The translations under genes and the position numbers were made by a program. This document shows, piece by piece, positions 1 through 7,141 of a stretch of DNA of 10,529 nt. Within the stretch, counting starts at the first letter, position 1. Each line of letters begins with the position of its first letter. A model generated the notes under the pieces. That model made no database searches, was not told where the DNA came from, and saw only the letters and a program-made list of their open reading frames with translations. Source of the stretch: Planctomycetota bacterium (lineage in GTDB: Bacteria; Planctomycetota; J058; JARGOJ01); assembly GCA_029210225.1 (NCBI GenBank), contig JARGOJ010000164.1:1-10529 (forward strand). Direction: 5' to 3'.

Positions 1-108
1 GAGCCTAAGCCCGAACCAACTCCAGAGCCAACTCCAGAGCCAACTCCGGAGCCTAAGGTTGAGCCTAAGCCTGTGCCAACACCGGAGCCCAAGCCTGAAC
101 CCAAGGTG
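1..108 (+). repeat. Nine 12-nt tandem repeats encoding EP(K/T)(P/V)
   Basis: Nine contiguous 12-nt units (consensus gagccaactcca / gagcctaagcct) begin at bases 1, 13, 25, 37, 49, 61, 73, 85 and 97. Units 2-4 are almost identical, while the others are degenerate but stay in frame. The array probably extends upstream of the window. Such arrays change length by replication slippage in whole-codon steps, so the linker may vary between strains without breaking the frame. Confidence 0.9.
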
Positions 109-537
109 CCAGCCGTCAATGTCGATCGCTCGTCGCCCGAGACCTTGGCCGCATCCTTCTTCGCCGCACTGAAAGCTGGGGATCAGGCCGCCATGAAATC
201 CATGATTCTAGATGAGAAAGATTGCGATTTCCTCGTCTCTGAATCCCTCCGGGCTGGTTTCTACACTGCGATTCTCGCGGATCTCGCGACCGATATGGAA
301 CGCTTCAAAAACGAGCATCCCAACTTGGCCAAAGGAGAATTCGACGCCTTGAAAACCCCAAAGAAGTCCTACAAGACCTCAAAGAAAAAAGGCTTCGCTG
401 TGGTCACCGACCAAGTCCCAGCCAGCCGGGTCACCTATACCGTCAATGGCGAATCTAAAAAGTTCCTCCACGGCCGAATGGTCAAAGTCAAAGACGGAAG
501 CTGGAAGTTTGAGCGAGTCTTACGCGCCAAAAAGTAA
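1..537 (+). CDS. Proline-rich repeat protein with NTF2-like C-terminal domain (5' partial)
   Basis: The reading frame is open from base 1, so the gene begins upstream of the window. A GTG at 73 is an internal Val codon of the repeat rather than a convincing start. The visible part opens with nine tandem tetrapeptides of the EPKP/EPTP/EPKV type (1-108), a rigid Pro/Glu/Lys linker like those that span the periplasm or tether a domain to a membrane or lipoprotein anchor. A compact domain of about 140 residues follows. It starts SSPETLAASFFAALKAGD, which is typical of the first helix of NTF2-like/SnoaL or DUF4878-type folds, and it ends in a strand-rich, Lys-rich stretch (VKVKDGSWKFERVL). Such domains bind small ligands or act as structural modules, and no catalytic residues can be assigned. 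The missing N-terminus probably holds a signal peptide or lipobox (inference). A hairpin 30 nt past the stop suggests that transcription ends here. The frame is certain, the fold likely, the function unknown. Confidence 0.8.
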   Translation, partial: EPKPEPTPEPTPEPTPEPKVEPKPVPTPEPKPEPKVPAVNVDRSSPETLAASFFAALKAGDQAAMKSMILDEKDCDFLVSESLRAGFYTAILADLATDMERFKNEHPNLAKGEFDALKTPKKSYKTSKKKGFAVVTDQVPASRVTYTVNGESKKFLHGRMVKVKDGSWKFERVLRAKK

Positions 538-567
538 GACTTTCATCTCCGTTTTAGAAAAATTCAA

Positions 568-604
568 CAGAGGTCCTCCTAACCGGGGCCTCTGTTCTCA
601 ATTT
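568..604 (+). terminator. Probable intrinsic terminator after the NTF2-like gene
   Basis: A 9-bp stem (cagaggtcc at 568-576 with gggcctctg at 586-594, one G-U pair) has a 9-nt loop. A mixed T-containing tail (ttctcaatttt) follows. The tail is weaker than a classic U-tract, so termination may be partial. It lies 30 nt after the stop and separates this gene from rlmN. Confidence 0.5.
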
Positions 605-709
605 TGGAGGGTCTGCAAAAACAATCCGCGAGAAATTCCGACTCCGTAGGGATACTCACTGAGGAATCTCATACAATAGGCGCTTTCAATAACGATGTGA
701 ACCGGCCCC

Positions 710-1801
710 ATGAACCGCGAAAAACTCAAAAACCACACCGTAGAATCCCTGCGCGACCTGTTCAAATCATGGGGCTACCCTGCCTTTCGTGGAACACAGG
801 TTTTCCAATGGATTTGGCGCCAACGCGCTGACTCCATTGCCGATATGAAGAACCTCCCGCAAAAAATGCGCGACGACCTCGAAGCGCGCTCTGAGATCCC
901 CTCCCTAAAAATGGTCGAGTGCAACCTCGCCGCCGATGGCACCCGCAAGCTCCTTATTGGACTCCCAGACGGAGAAAATGTTGAATCCGTACTGATTCCC
1001 GACAATGAACGCCGCACTCTCTGCGTCTCAACGCAAGTGGGCTGCGCCATGGGTTGCACCTTCTGCCGAACCGCGACAATGGGCCTCAAAAGACACTTGG
1101 AGCCCTGGGAAATCGTCGATCAAATTCTCCTGGCCGAAAAACTACTCACCTCCGTCGGAGACAGTCGAGAAATCAGTGGCGGGCCCAGCCAACGCAGCAA
1201 AGTCGCTCGACGCCTGACCAACCTGGTCTTCATGGGAATGGGTGAACCTCTTCACAACATAGAAGGCACCATCGCCGCGCTGAAGATTCTCACGTCCTCC
1301 GACGGTTTAGACTTCCCACCAAGAAGAATCACCGTCTCAAGCGTCGGACTTATCAACGAAGCCCGGCGACTCTTAGACGAAACCGGTGTGCGCCTCGCCT
1401 TCTCTCTCAACGCCCCCGACGATGAGCGGCGCTCCAAAATCATGCCGGTCAACGACCGCTTCTCCATCGGTGAGATCATGGAATTCGTTGCGACGCTTCC
1501 CTTGAAGCGTAAAGAGCGAGTCACCTTTGAATATGTTGTCCTCGCTGGGCTCAACGATCGTGACGGCGACGACATGAAGCTCGTCAATTGGCTACGACCC
1601 ATTGGCGAACGGTTAAAGATCAACTTGATCCCCTTCAATTCGTTTGATGAATCAGAGTTCAAACGGCCGAAGTTGGAGCGAGTTCAAGAACTCCAAGAAT
1701 CCCTCAGGCGCCACGGAATTGACGCCTTTATTCGACGCCCTCGCGGCGACGACATCCTTGCTGCCTGCGGCCAATTGGCTCTGGACCGGCAAAAAAACTA
1801 A
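710..1801 (+). CDS. rlmN: RlmN: 23S rRNA (adenine2503-C2)/tRNA (adenine37-C2) methyltransferase
   Basis: This radical-SAM enzyme methylates C2 of A2503 in 23S rRNA and, in many bacteria, A37 of certain tRNAs, tuning translational accuracy in the cytoplasm. The 363-residue length is normal for the family. The N-terminal part (1-95) is the RNA-binding accessory domain. The [4Fe-4S]/SAM motif is C112-x3-C116-x2-C119, and MGMGEP (175-180) is the SAM-contacting glycine motif. The two mechanistic cysteines are present: C105 (in TLCVSTQVGC, equivalent to E. coli C118) and C353 (in DDILAACGQL, equivalent to the methyl-carrying C355). This argues for an active RlmN. It does not by itself exclude the C8-methylating Cfr, but Cfr is usually shorter and acquired. 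A hydrophilic stretch at 148-168 makes the loop before MGMGEP longer than in E. coli. The ATG at 710 has no clear Shine-Dalgarno but gives the expected N-terminus. Aconitase follows after 56 nt with no terminator, so co-transcription is likely. Confidence 0.96.
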   Translation: MNREKLKNHTVESLRDLFKSWGYPAFRGTQVFQWIWRQRADSIADMKNLPQKMRDDLEARSEIPSLKMVECNLAADGTRKLLIGLPDGENVESVLIPDNERRTLCVSTQVGCAMGCTFCRTATMGLKRHLEPWEIVDQILLAEKLLTSVGDSREISGGPSQRSKVARRLTNLVFMGMGEPLHNIEGTIAALKILTSSDGLDFPPRRITVSSVGLINEARRLLDETGVRLAFSLNAPDDERRSKIMPVNDRFSIGEIMEFVATLPLKRKERVTFEYVVLAGLNDRDGDDMKLVNWLRPIGERLKINLIPFNSFDESEFKRPKLERVQELQESLRRHGIDAFIRRPRGDDILAACGQLALDRQKN

Positions 1802-1840
1802 ATCCTTGAGCAAATCCAAAATGACATCGAATGGCTAATT

Positions 1841-1848
1841 AGAGGAGA
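1841..1848 (+). promoter_or_regulatory. Strong ribosome binding site for aconitase
   Basis: A purine-rich AGAGGAGA sequence lies 9 nt before the ATG at 1858. It is one of the best Shine-Dalgarno matches in the window and fixes the aconitase start. It contrasts with the absence of any such site in front of rlmN, and fits a highly expressed central-metabolism gene. Confidence 0.75.
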
Positions 1849-1857
1849 GATACATAG

Positions 1858-4626
1858 ATGAGCGAAGCAAACGCAAGCAACAAATACAATGCGGAAACGA
1901 CTCTCGAAACGGCGCAAGGAGAATTGACGATCTTTGCTCTGGATAAATTGCAGGAAGCAGGGCTCGGAGACATCGAGAACCTCCCCTACTCGATCAAGGT
2001 TCTCCTCGAATCTTGTATCCGCAACCTCGACGGCCATGAGGTCCTCGACGATCACGTCCGCGCTCTCGCCGCTTACGACGCCAGCAATGTTGGCACCACT
2101 GAGATCGCCTTCAAACCAGGGCGCGTGGTTCTCCAAGACTTTACCGGCGTCCCTTCTGTGGTGGACCTCGCGGCCTTACGCAGCGCTATGAAGCGTATGG
2201 GTGGCAAGGTCGAGAGCGTCAATCCAGAGGTCCCCTGCGACCTTGTCATTGACCACTCCGTCCAAGTCGATGAATACGGCAGCGCTGGTGCCTTAGATGC
2301 GAACGCCGCCCGCGAATTCGAACGCAATAAAGAGCGTTACGAACTTCTCAAGTGGGCCCAAACCAGCTTCGAAAACTTCCGCGTCGTTCCCCCAGCTACG
2401 GGTATCGTTCACCAAGTGAACCTCGAATACCTCGCTCCGGCCGTCATGGTCCGCGAAAAAGCTGGCAAAACTCACGCTTATCCTGATTCACTCGTTGGAA
2501 CCGACTCTCACACCACCATGATTAATGGACTCGGTGTGACTGGTTGGGGTGTGGGTGGAATCGAAGCCGAAGCCGTCATGCTCGGTCAGCCAATCTACAT
2601 GCTCATTCCTGAAGTTGTTGGGTTCAAGCTCGTCGGCAAGCTCCCAGAAGGCGCGACCGCCACAGACTTGGTCCTCCGCGTGACTCAGCTGCTCAGAGCA
2701 TCGGGTTGCGTCGGTAAGTTCGTCGAGTTCTTCGGTGAAGGCCTCTCCGACATGTCCCTTCCCGATCGCGCAACCATCGCCAACATGGCTCCTGAGTACG
2801 GCGCGACAATGGGATTCTTCCCCATCGATGACCGCACCCTCGATTACTTGCGCCTTACAGGCCGAGACGAAAAGCAGATCGACACCGTCGAGAAATACTG
2901 CAAGCGCCAAGGCCTATGGCGTGACGAGTCCCGCAAGATCAAATACACCAAGACCCTCGAATTGGACATGGGCACCGTTGTTCCCGCCCTCGCTGGCCCT
3001 AAGCGCCCGCAGGATCGTATCAACCTCGACGATATGAAGAGCACATGGCACAAAGCCCTCGTTGATACCTTCGGCAAAACAGCCGGAGACATCTCCGAGC
3101 AGCCTTGCAATTACAAAGGCGAAGACTTCAAGCTCAAGGACGGCGCCGTTGTGATCGCTGCGATCACATCCTGCACCAACACTTCAAACCCAAGCGTCCT
3201 CATCGCCGCCGGTCTCGTTGCTCGTAAGGCACGAGCCCTAGGACTACAGGTCAAGCCATGGGTGAAGACGTCCTTGGCCCCCGGCTCTCGAGTCGTGACG
3301 GAATACCTGAACCGCGCCAATCTCACCGAAGACCTTGAAGCACTTGGTTTCTATACAGTTGGTTACGGTTGCACGACCTGTATCGGAAACTCTGGTCCTA
3401 TCCCAACTCCTGTTGAAGACGCCATTAAAGCCGGTGATTTGACAGTCGCCTCTGTCCTCTCTGGAAACAGAAACTTCGAGGGTCGTATTCACCGTTGGAT
3501 CAAAGCGAACTACCTCGCGTCTCCACCGCTCTGCGTTGCCTATGCCCTCGCCGGAACGGTTGATATCGAGCTTTCGAAGGACTCCCTCGGCAAAGACCAA
3601 AACGGCAACGATGTCTTCTTAAAGGACCTTTGGCCTTCTCAAGAAGAGATCAATGGCCTCATGAACAAGTGCCTCGGCCGCGATCAATTCGTTGAGCAAT
3701 ACGCCGACGTCTTCAAAGGTCCCGAAGCTTGGCAGAAGATCCCAAGCGCCGAATCGAGCGTCTACAGCTGGAGCGATGCTTCAACCTACATCCAAGAACC
3801 TCCGTTCTTCGTCGATATGGGCGTCGATCCCAATCCGATCACTTCCATTGACAAAGCCAAAGTCATTGCCCTTCTCGGCCACTCGGTGACCACCGACCAC
3901 ATTAGCCCTGCCGGTTCAATCTCAAAAGAATCTCCCGCAGGAAGCTATTTGCTTGAGCGCGGCGTTGCACTGAACGATTTCAATAGCTTCGGATCTCGTC
4001 GTGGAAACGACCGCATCATGACCCGCGGAACTTTTGGAAACGTTCGCATTCGCAACCAGCTCGCTCCTGGCACAGAAGGCGGCTTCACCACATACTTCGG
4101 TGACGACGCCGATCCAGAGGGTCCTTTCGAGAACCTCCCGTACGATAGTGAGATCAAGCCAAAGAATGGCGACGTCTGCACCATTTACGATGCCTCTGTG
4201 AAGTATCAAAAGCACGGTCAACAGCTTATCGTCCTCGCCGGGAAAGATTACGGCATGGGATCAAGTCGTGACTGGGCCGCCAAGGGCACTCAGCTGCTTG
4301 GAATTCGCGCAGTGATCGCTGAGAGCTACGAGCGAATTCACCGCTCAAACTTGGTCTTCATGGGCGTCTTACCCCTGCAGTTCAAGAACGGTGAGAGCCA
4401 CAAGTCCCTCGGGTTCACAGGTAAAGAGATCATTGACATCGCCGTCGATGATAGCTTGGAGTGTGGTCAAGATGTGAAGGTCACTGTCACTCGCGAAGAT
4501 GGCAGTACTTTCGAGATCACTACTCTCTGTCGAATTGACAGCCCTGTTGAGGTCGACTACTACCGCAACGGTGGAATTCTCCACACTGTCCTACGCCGCA
4601 TGGCGAAGGCTGCTCAAGGCAACTAA
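1858..4626 (+). CDS. acnA: Aconitate hydratase, AcnA/IRP1 type
   Basis: This enzyme interconverts citrate and isocitrate via cis-aconitate in the TCA and glyoxylate cycles, in the cytoplasm. The 922-residue length is normal for AcnA (about 890-930). The three [4Fe-4S] ligands are C439 (ITSCTNTSNP) and C505/C508 (GYGCTTCIGNSG). Other active-site motifs are DHS at 132-134, GTDSHTT at 214-220 and SSRD at 802-805 in the C-terminal swivel domain (GMGSSRDWAAKGT), plus GHSVTTDHISPAG opening domain 4. The cluster-bearing domains come first and the swivel last. This is the AcnA/IRP order, not that of AcnB (swivel near the N-terminus) or split LeuCD-type isomerases. AcnA-type enzymes are usually the stress-tolerant, oxidation-resistant isoform, and some bind RNA when the cluster is lost (family knowledge, not shown here). 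The start is fixed by AGAGGAGA. The gene is intact and followed at once by a strong terminator, so rlmN-acnA could form one transcript. The symbol could equally be acn. Confidence 0.97.
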   Translation: MSEANASNKYNAETTLETAQGELTIFALDKLQEAGLGDIENLPYSIKVLLESCIRNLDGHEVLDDHVRALAAYDASNVGTTEIAFKPGRVVLQDFTGVPSVVDLAALRSAMKRMGGKVESVNPEVPCDLVIDHSVQVDEYGSAGALDANAAREFERNKERYELLKWAQTSFENFRVVPPATGIVHQVNLEYLAPAVMVREKAGKTHAYPDSLVGTDSHTTMINGLGVTGWGVGGIEAEAVMLGQPIYMLIPEVVGFKLVGKLPEGATATDLVLRVTQLLRASGCVGKFVEFFGEGLSDMSLPDRATIANMAPEYGATMGFFPIDDRTLDYLRLTGRDEKQIDTVEKYCKRQGLWRDESRKIKYTKTLELDMGTVVPALAGPKRPQDRINLDDMKSTWHKALVDTFGKTAGDISEQPCNYKGEDFKLKDGAVVIAAITSCTNTSNPSVLIAAGLVARKARALGLQVKPWVKTSLAPGSRVVTEYLNRANLTEDLEALGFYTVGYGCTTCIGNSGPIPTPVEDAIKAGDLTVASVLSGNRNFEGRIHRWIKANYLASPPLCVAYALAGTVDIELSKDSLGKDQNGNDVFLKDLWPSQEEINGLMNKCLGRDQFVEQYADVFKGPEAWQKIPSAESSVYSWSDASTYIQEPPFFVDMGVDPNPITSIDKAKVIALLGHSVTTDHISPAGSISKESPAGSYLLERGVALNDFNSFGSRRGNDRIMTRGTFGNVRIRNQLAPGTEGGFTTYFGDDADPEGPFENLPYDSEIKPKNGDVCTIYDASVKYQKHGQQLIVLAGKDYGMGSSRDWAAKGTQLLGIRAVIAESYERIHRSNLVFMGVLPLQFKNGESHKSLGFTGKEIIDIAVDDSLECGQDVKVTVTREDGSTFEITTLCRIDSPVEVDYYRNGGILHTVLRRMAKAAQGN

Positions 4627-4660
4627 GCTTGCCCGAAGCATGGACATTCACTGATTGAAG

Positions 4661-4690
4661 AACGGGAGGCCAACCATAGCCTCCCGTTTT
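4661..4690 (+). terminator. Intrinsic terminator after aconitase
   Basis: A perfect 10-bp stem (aacgggaggc at 4661-4670 with gcctcccgtt at 4679-4688) has an 8-nt loop and runs directly into TTTT. It lies 35 nt after the aconitase stop. This is a textbook Rho-independent terminator and marks the end of the rlmN-acnA unit. Confidence 0.88.
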
Positions 4691-4693
4691 CCA

Positions 4694-4723
4694 TTGAGAG
4701 TCTTGTCATTTCAAAAGTTCAAT
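4694..4723 (+). promoter_or_regulatory. Candidate sigma70-type promoter for the phosphatase/kinase operon
   Basis: TTGAGA (4694-4699) and TTCAAT (4718-4723) are separated by 18 bp, immediately after the aconitase terminator. They match 5 of 6 and 4 of 6 consensus bases. Transcription would start near 4730, which would leave only the ATG at 4743 as a start and fits the Shine-Dalgarno there. This is weak evidence beyond position and partial consensus. Confidence 0.3.
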
Positions 4724-4742
4724 GATTAAGGAAACGCGATTC

Positions 4743-5231
4743 ATGACTAAGAATGTGGGTGTGCTCTTTGTTTGCCTCGGAAACATCTGTCGGTCTCCAA
4801 CGGCGGACGGAATTTTCCGTCACCTCGTCAAAGCCGCGCAGCTTGGCGATCAGATCCGAACAGACTCCTGTGGGACAATTAATACCCACGCTGGGGAATC
4901 ACCGGACAGCCGAACTCAGGCCCATGCTAAAGAGCACGGATACGATTTATCGATGCTACGAGGACGTCAATTCAAGAAGTCCGATTTCGAAGAGTTCAAT
5001 TACATCCTATGCATGGATTACGAGAACCTCGCGAACATCAAGGCCCTGGAGCCCTTGGAATCGGAAGCCATCTTGCAGCTCTTCGGAGAGTACTGCGATC
5101 ATGATGGTACTCCTCTGGCCGTCCCCGACCCTTACTATGGCGGGCCAGATGGCTTTGCAAACGTGCTCCAAATGGTTGAAACAGGCTGTCGTCGTTTGCT
5201 CGCAAAGGTCCGCGAGGATCACGGTTTATGA
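4743..5231 (+). CDS. Low-molecular-weight protein-tyrosine-phosphatase family, probable sugar-amine phosphatase
   Basis: This is a cysteine-dependent phosphatase of the arsenate-reductase-like LMW-PTP fold. The P-loop C-x5-R-S (C11 LGNIC R17 S18) sits right after the first beta strand, and the general-acid loop is D129-P-Y-Y-G-G. Both catalytic parts are intact. At 162 residues it has the family's usual length. I chose ATG 4743 because AAGGAAA lies about 8-9 nt upstream and the protein then begins directly at the first strand. ATG 4722 in the same frame would add seven residues but has no ribosome binding site. The next gene, a fructosamine-kinase homologue, starts inside the stop codon (ATGA at 5228-5231), so the two are translationally coupled. 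In other bacteria an LMW-PTP immediately upstream of a fructosamine-kinase homologue has been linked to dephosphorylating ribulosamine 5-phosphates or erythrulosamine 4-phosphates on glycated amines (recalled from published biochemistry). That role is more likely here than signalling on tyrosine phosphate, but both remain possible. Confidence 0.93.
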   Translation: MTKNVGVLFVCLGNICRSPTADGIFRHLVKAAQLGDQIRTDSCGTINTHAGESPDSRTQAHAKEHGYDLSMLRGRQFKKSDFEEFNYILCMDYENLANIKALEPLESEAILQLFGEYCDHDGTPLAVPDPYYGGPDGFANVLQMVETGCRRLLAKVREDHGL

Positions 5232-6118
5232 ATCTTCCACCGGCTTTGGCATCGAAAATTGAATTGGAATGGCAGAAAAAATATGGCAATTCCGTTCAAA
5301 TCACCGATGTTCAAAGCTGCGGCGGAGGATGCATCAATCAAACCGCGATCTTAAAAATTGGCGGCCAATCAGCGTTTTTGAAATTCAATTCTGGCGTACC
5401 CGAAAATTTCTTTGAGGCGGAAGCAAATGGTCTGCGAGCCCTCTACGGAGCGGACACGGTCATCGTGCCTGAAGTTTACCTCGTGGGCCCAGAGGGCGAC
5501 GATCACCCAGCATTTTTGGTCTTAGAAGCTCTTACTCAGGACGCTTCAGCCAAGAATTCAGCGCGTCTATTCGGCGAAGACCTAGCGGCGCTGCACCGTT
5601 CAAGTCAGGCTTGCTATGGCTTTTCAGAGGACAACTATATTGGATCGACGGCCCAGGTTAATTCTTTGAAAGAGACCTGGATTGAATTCTTCCGAGATTG
5701 CCGATTACGACCTCAATGCGACTGGATTTGTCAGAAAAATAGCGTTTCGCAATCTTTCAAAGATCAATTCGAAACCCTTCTCGGTCGACTGGAAGAGTTG
5801 TTGATACCCGGTGAGGCTCCTTCATTGATTCATGGTGATCTATGGAGCGGCAATTCGATGACTGTTCAGGGCGGACGGACGGCGATCTATGATCCGGCTG
5901 TCTACTACGGACATAGAGAAGCCGATTTAGCTATGACCGAACTCTTTGGGCGCCTTCCCCAAGAATTTTATGACGCCTATAAAGCCTGTTATCCCCTAGA
6001 TCCAGGCTATGAAGAGCGTCGAGATCTCTACAATCTTTATCATATGCTCAATCATTGGAATCTATTCGGCGGCAGCTATCGCCGGTCCTGCGAGAGCATC
6101 ATTCAATCTTATCTTTAA
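5228..6118 (+). CDS. Fructosamine/ketosamine-3-kinase family protein (probable ribulosamine/erythrulosamine 3-kinase)
   Basis: This kinase phosphorylates C3 of the sugar in ketosamines (Amadori products) on lysines or free amines. The phosphorylated adduct is unstable and breaks down, restoring the amine. The 296-residue length and every family landmark fit: glycine-rich loop S30-C-G-G-G-C-I-N37, ATP-anchoring K52 in AFLKFN, helix-C acidic residues in FFEAEANGL, DNYIGSTAQ-N, catalytic-loop HGDLWSGN (202-209, D204 the likely base), metal-binding D222 in DPAVYYGHREADLAMT, and the C-terminal signature PLDPGYEERRDLYNLYHML followed by LFGGSY. It is most like the bacterial and plant group; characterised bacterial members prefer ribulosamines and erythrulosamines over fructosamines (family knowledge). 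It overlaps the upstream phosphatase by 4 nt (ATGA), so the two products should be made together. A glycated substrate would be phosphorylated by either this kinase or metabolism and dephosphorylated by its partner. The gene ends at a hairpin-bearing spacer. Confidence 0.95.
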   Translation: MNLPPALASKIELEWQKKYGNSVQITDVQSCGGGCINQTAILKIGGQSAFLKFNSGVPENFFEAEANGLRALYGADTVIVPEVYLVGPEGDDHPAFLVLEALTQDASAKNSARLFGEDLAALHRSSQACYGFSEDNYIGSTAQVNSLKETWIEFFRDCRLRPQCDWICQKNSVSQSFKDQFETLLGRLEELLIPGEAPSLIHGDLWSGNSMTVQGGRTAIYDPAVYYGHREADLAMTELFGRLPQEFYDAYKACYPLDPGYEERRDLYNLYHMLNHWNLFGGSYRRSCESIIQSYL

Positions 6119-6130
6119 TCCGGAAGCTCG

Positions 6131-6172
6131 ATGAGCGATTCGCCAGGGATGATCTCTGCAATCATCGCTCAT
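6131..6172 (+). repeat. Inverted repeat downstream of the kinase gene
   Basis: Perfect 9-bp arms (atgagcgat at 6131-6139, atcgctcat at 6164-6172) flank a 24-nt loop, 13 nt after the kinase stop. An alternative pairing uses gatgat (6148-6153) with atcatc (6161-6166), which shares bases with the first. No T-tract follows, so it is a poor intrinsic terminator. It could be a Rho-assisted 3' end, an operator for the next gene, or a two-state RNA element. Confidence 0.45.
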
Positions 6173-6251
6173 AAACGTACTTTCTCGTGAGGATGAGAAT
6201 TCTGGGTCCTCTAACTTGTAAAACCACCTTCAGCAAGTTGAGGAATGAGAT

Positions 6252-7079
6252 ATGAGTGAGTTGCAAAAGATCCATTGGGGCCGGGTTGTTCTGCTAGCGG
6301 GTCTCTGTATTGGAGTCTCCACAGGATTTGGAACTTTGGGAGCCCTGGCGATTTCTCGTCAGTGGAGGAATCTCGATACTCATAAAGCGAAGCAATCAGC
6401 GAAGAGAATTCGCAAGCTAGAGGATCAGTTGCAAGTCTTGAATCGCACCCGCCAATCTGGGAACACGTCGCCTAGGCCAACCTCCTCAGTCTCCTGGCAG
6501 CAGTGGCCAGAGTTAGAAGGGAAGCGCATCAGCGGCGCAAAGACGAAAAAGGTCGCAGCTTCGGATTCAAAAAGTGGCTTTTTCACTGACAAGTCTGGAG
6601 AGAACCTGCGCCTGATAGACATCGATGTCGTAGACAAGGATCTCCGTGCCGTCGTGGAAGAAATTGGCCGAAAAGTCGGTGAGAACATCCTTCTTGCCCA
6701 AGGAGTTGAAGAAACAGTAACCATTGAATTACGAGATATCGACTGGGTCAGCGCGCTCAAAATCATTGCAAAAATACGCGGATGTGAGATCAGCCGGGGT
6801 CCCGGGGGAGTCATCATATTTGACCAACCCGCAAGAGTGACGATTGAATTCGCCGATGCCAACGTGCGAACAGTCCTCATGCTTTTGGCGGCTTACACTG
6901 GCAAGAACATTGTCCTCGATCCTAAAATTCACGGTTATGTATCACTGTCCTTGAAAGATGTTCATTGGGAGAAAGCGATTCAGGCTGTCTGCGCTGCCCA
7001 CGGGGACTTTGTGGTCTTCGAAGATAGCAAGCGCGAGATCTTAATCGCCAAAGCGAGACCTCAAAAAAGCCGTCGATAA
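6252..7079 (+). CDS. Membrane-anchored protein with two tandem STN (secretin/TonB short N-terminal) domains
   Basis: This 275-residue protein has a short basic N-terminus, one hydrophobic span (about 11-34), a charged helical coiled-coil segment (about 38-66) and a Ser/Thr/Pro/Lys linker to about 115. Two copies of the same fold follow. Copy A (118-191) runs LIDIDVVDKDLRAVVEEIG, then NILL, then VTIELRDIDWVSALKIIA. Copy B (195-267) runs VTIEFADANVRTVLMLLA, then NIVLDP, then VSLSLKDVHWEKAIQAVC. The alternating pattern, the G-x-NI and the L-x-D-x-x-W-x-x-A motifs are the STN domain of secretins (PilQ, GspD) and TonB receptors. In those proteins STN sits in the periplasm before a channel, but here no channel or secretin core follows. 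It could be an assembly or docking partner of a secretin, or a stand-alone periplasmic scaffold (inference). The start is supported by GAGGA about 8 nt before ATG 6252. The neighbouring small membrane proteins share its anchor plan. Confidence 0.82.
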   Translation: MSELQKIHWGRVVLLAGLCIGVSTGFGTLGALAISRQWRNLDTHKAKQSAKRIRKLEDQLQVLNRTRQSGNTSPRPTSSVSWQQWPELEGKRISGAKTKKVAASDSKSGFFTDKSGENLRLIDIDVVDKDLRAVVEEIGRKVGENILLAQGVEETVTIELRDIDWVSALKIIAKIRGCEISRGPGGVIIFDQPARVTIEFADANVRTVLMLLAAYTGKNIVLDPKIHGYVSLSLKDVHWEKAIQAVCAAHGDFVVFEDSKREILIAKARPQKSRR

Positions 7080-7101
7080 GGTCGCAAGCGCGTACGTCCG
7101 T

Positions 7102-7130
7102 GTCACACTTCATGGTTTAAGAATTGTGAC
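7102..7130 (+). repeat. Short inverted repeat upstream of the ATP-grasp gene
   Basis: gtcaca (7102-7107) and tgtgac (7125-7130) form 6-bp arms with a 17-nt spacer, ending 17 nt before the ATG at 7148. The half-site order is the reverse of a CRP site. It may be an operator or chance, and it is the only structure seen in the 62-nt gap between the STN gene and the ATP-grasp gene. Confidence 0.2.
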
Positions 7131-7141
7131 TGCTTTGCGGA

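Noticed and set aside
446..831. Two short + strand frames between the NTF2-like gene and rlmN
   Set aside because: They overlap the ends of real genes in other frames, have no ribosome site, and span a probable terminator.
1252..1662. 136-residue - strand frame inside rlmN
   Set aside because: Ser/Arg-rich antisense shadow of the rlmN coding frame with no recognisable domain.
2488..2910. 140-residue frame on the - strand inside aconitase
   Set aside because: It lies wholly within an intact, strongly recognisable aconitase gene. Such antisense frames arise from that gene's codon bias, and this one has no motif or ribosome site.
6425..6880. 151-residue - strand frame inside the STN gene
   Set aside because: Opposite strand of a gene with a clear domain pattern; composition is Ser/Arg/Thr-rich like a shadow frame.
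7102..7130. CRP/FNR-like binding site
   Set aside because: The half-sites are in the reverse order (TCACA before TGTGA) and the spacing is 17 nt rather than 6, so it does not match a CRP site. Kept only as a weak inverted repeat.
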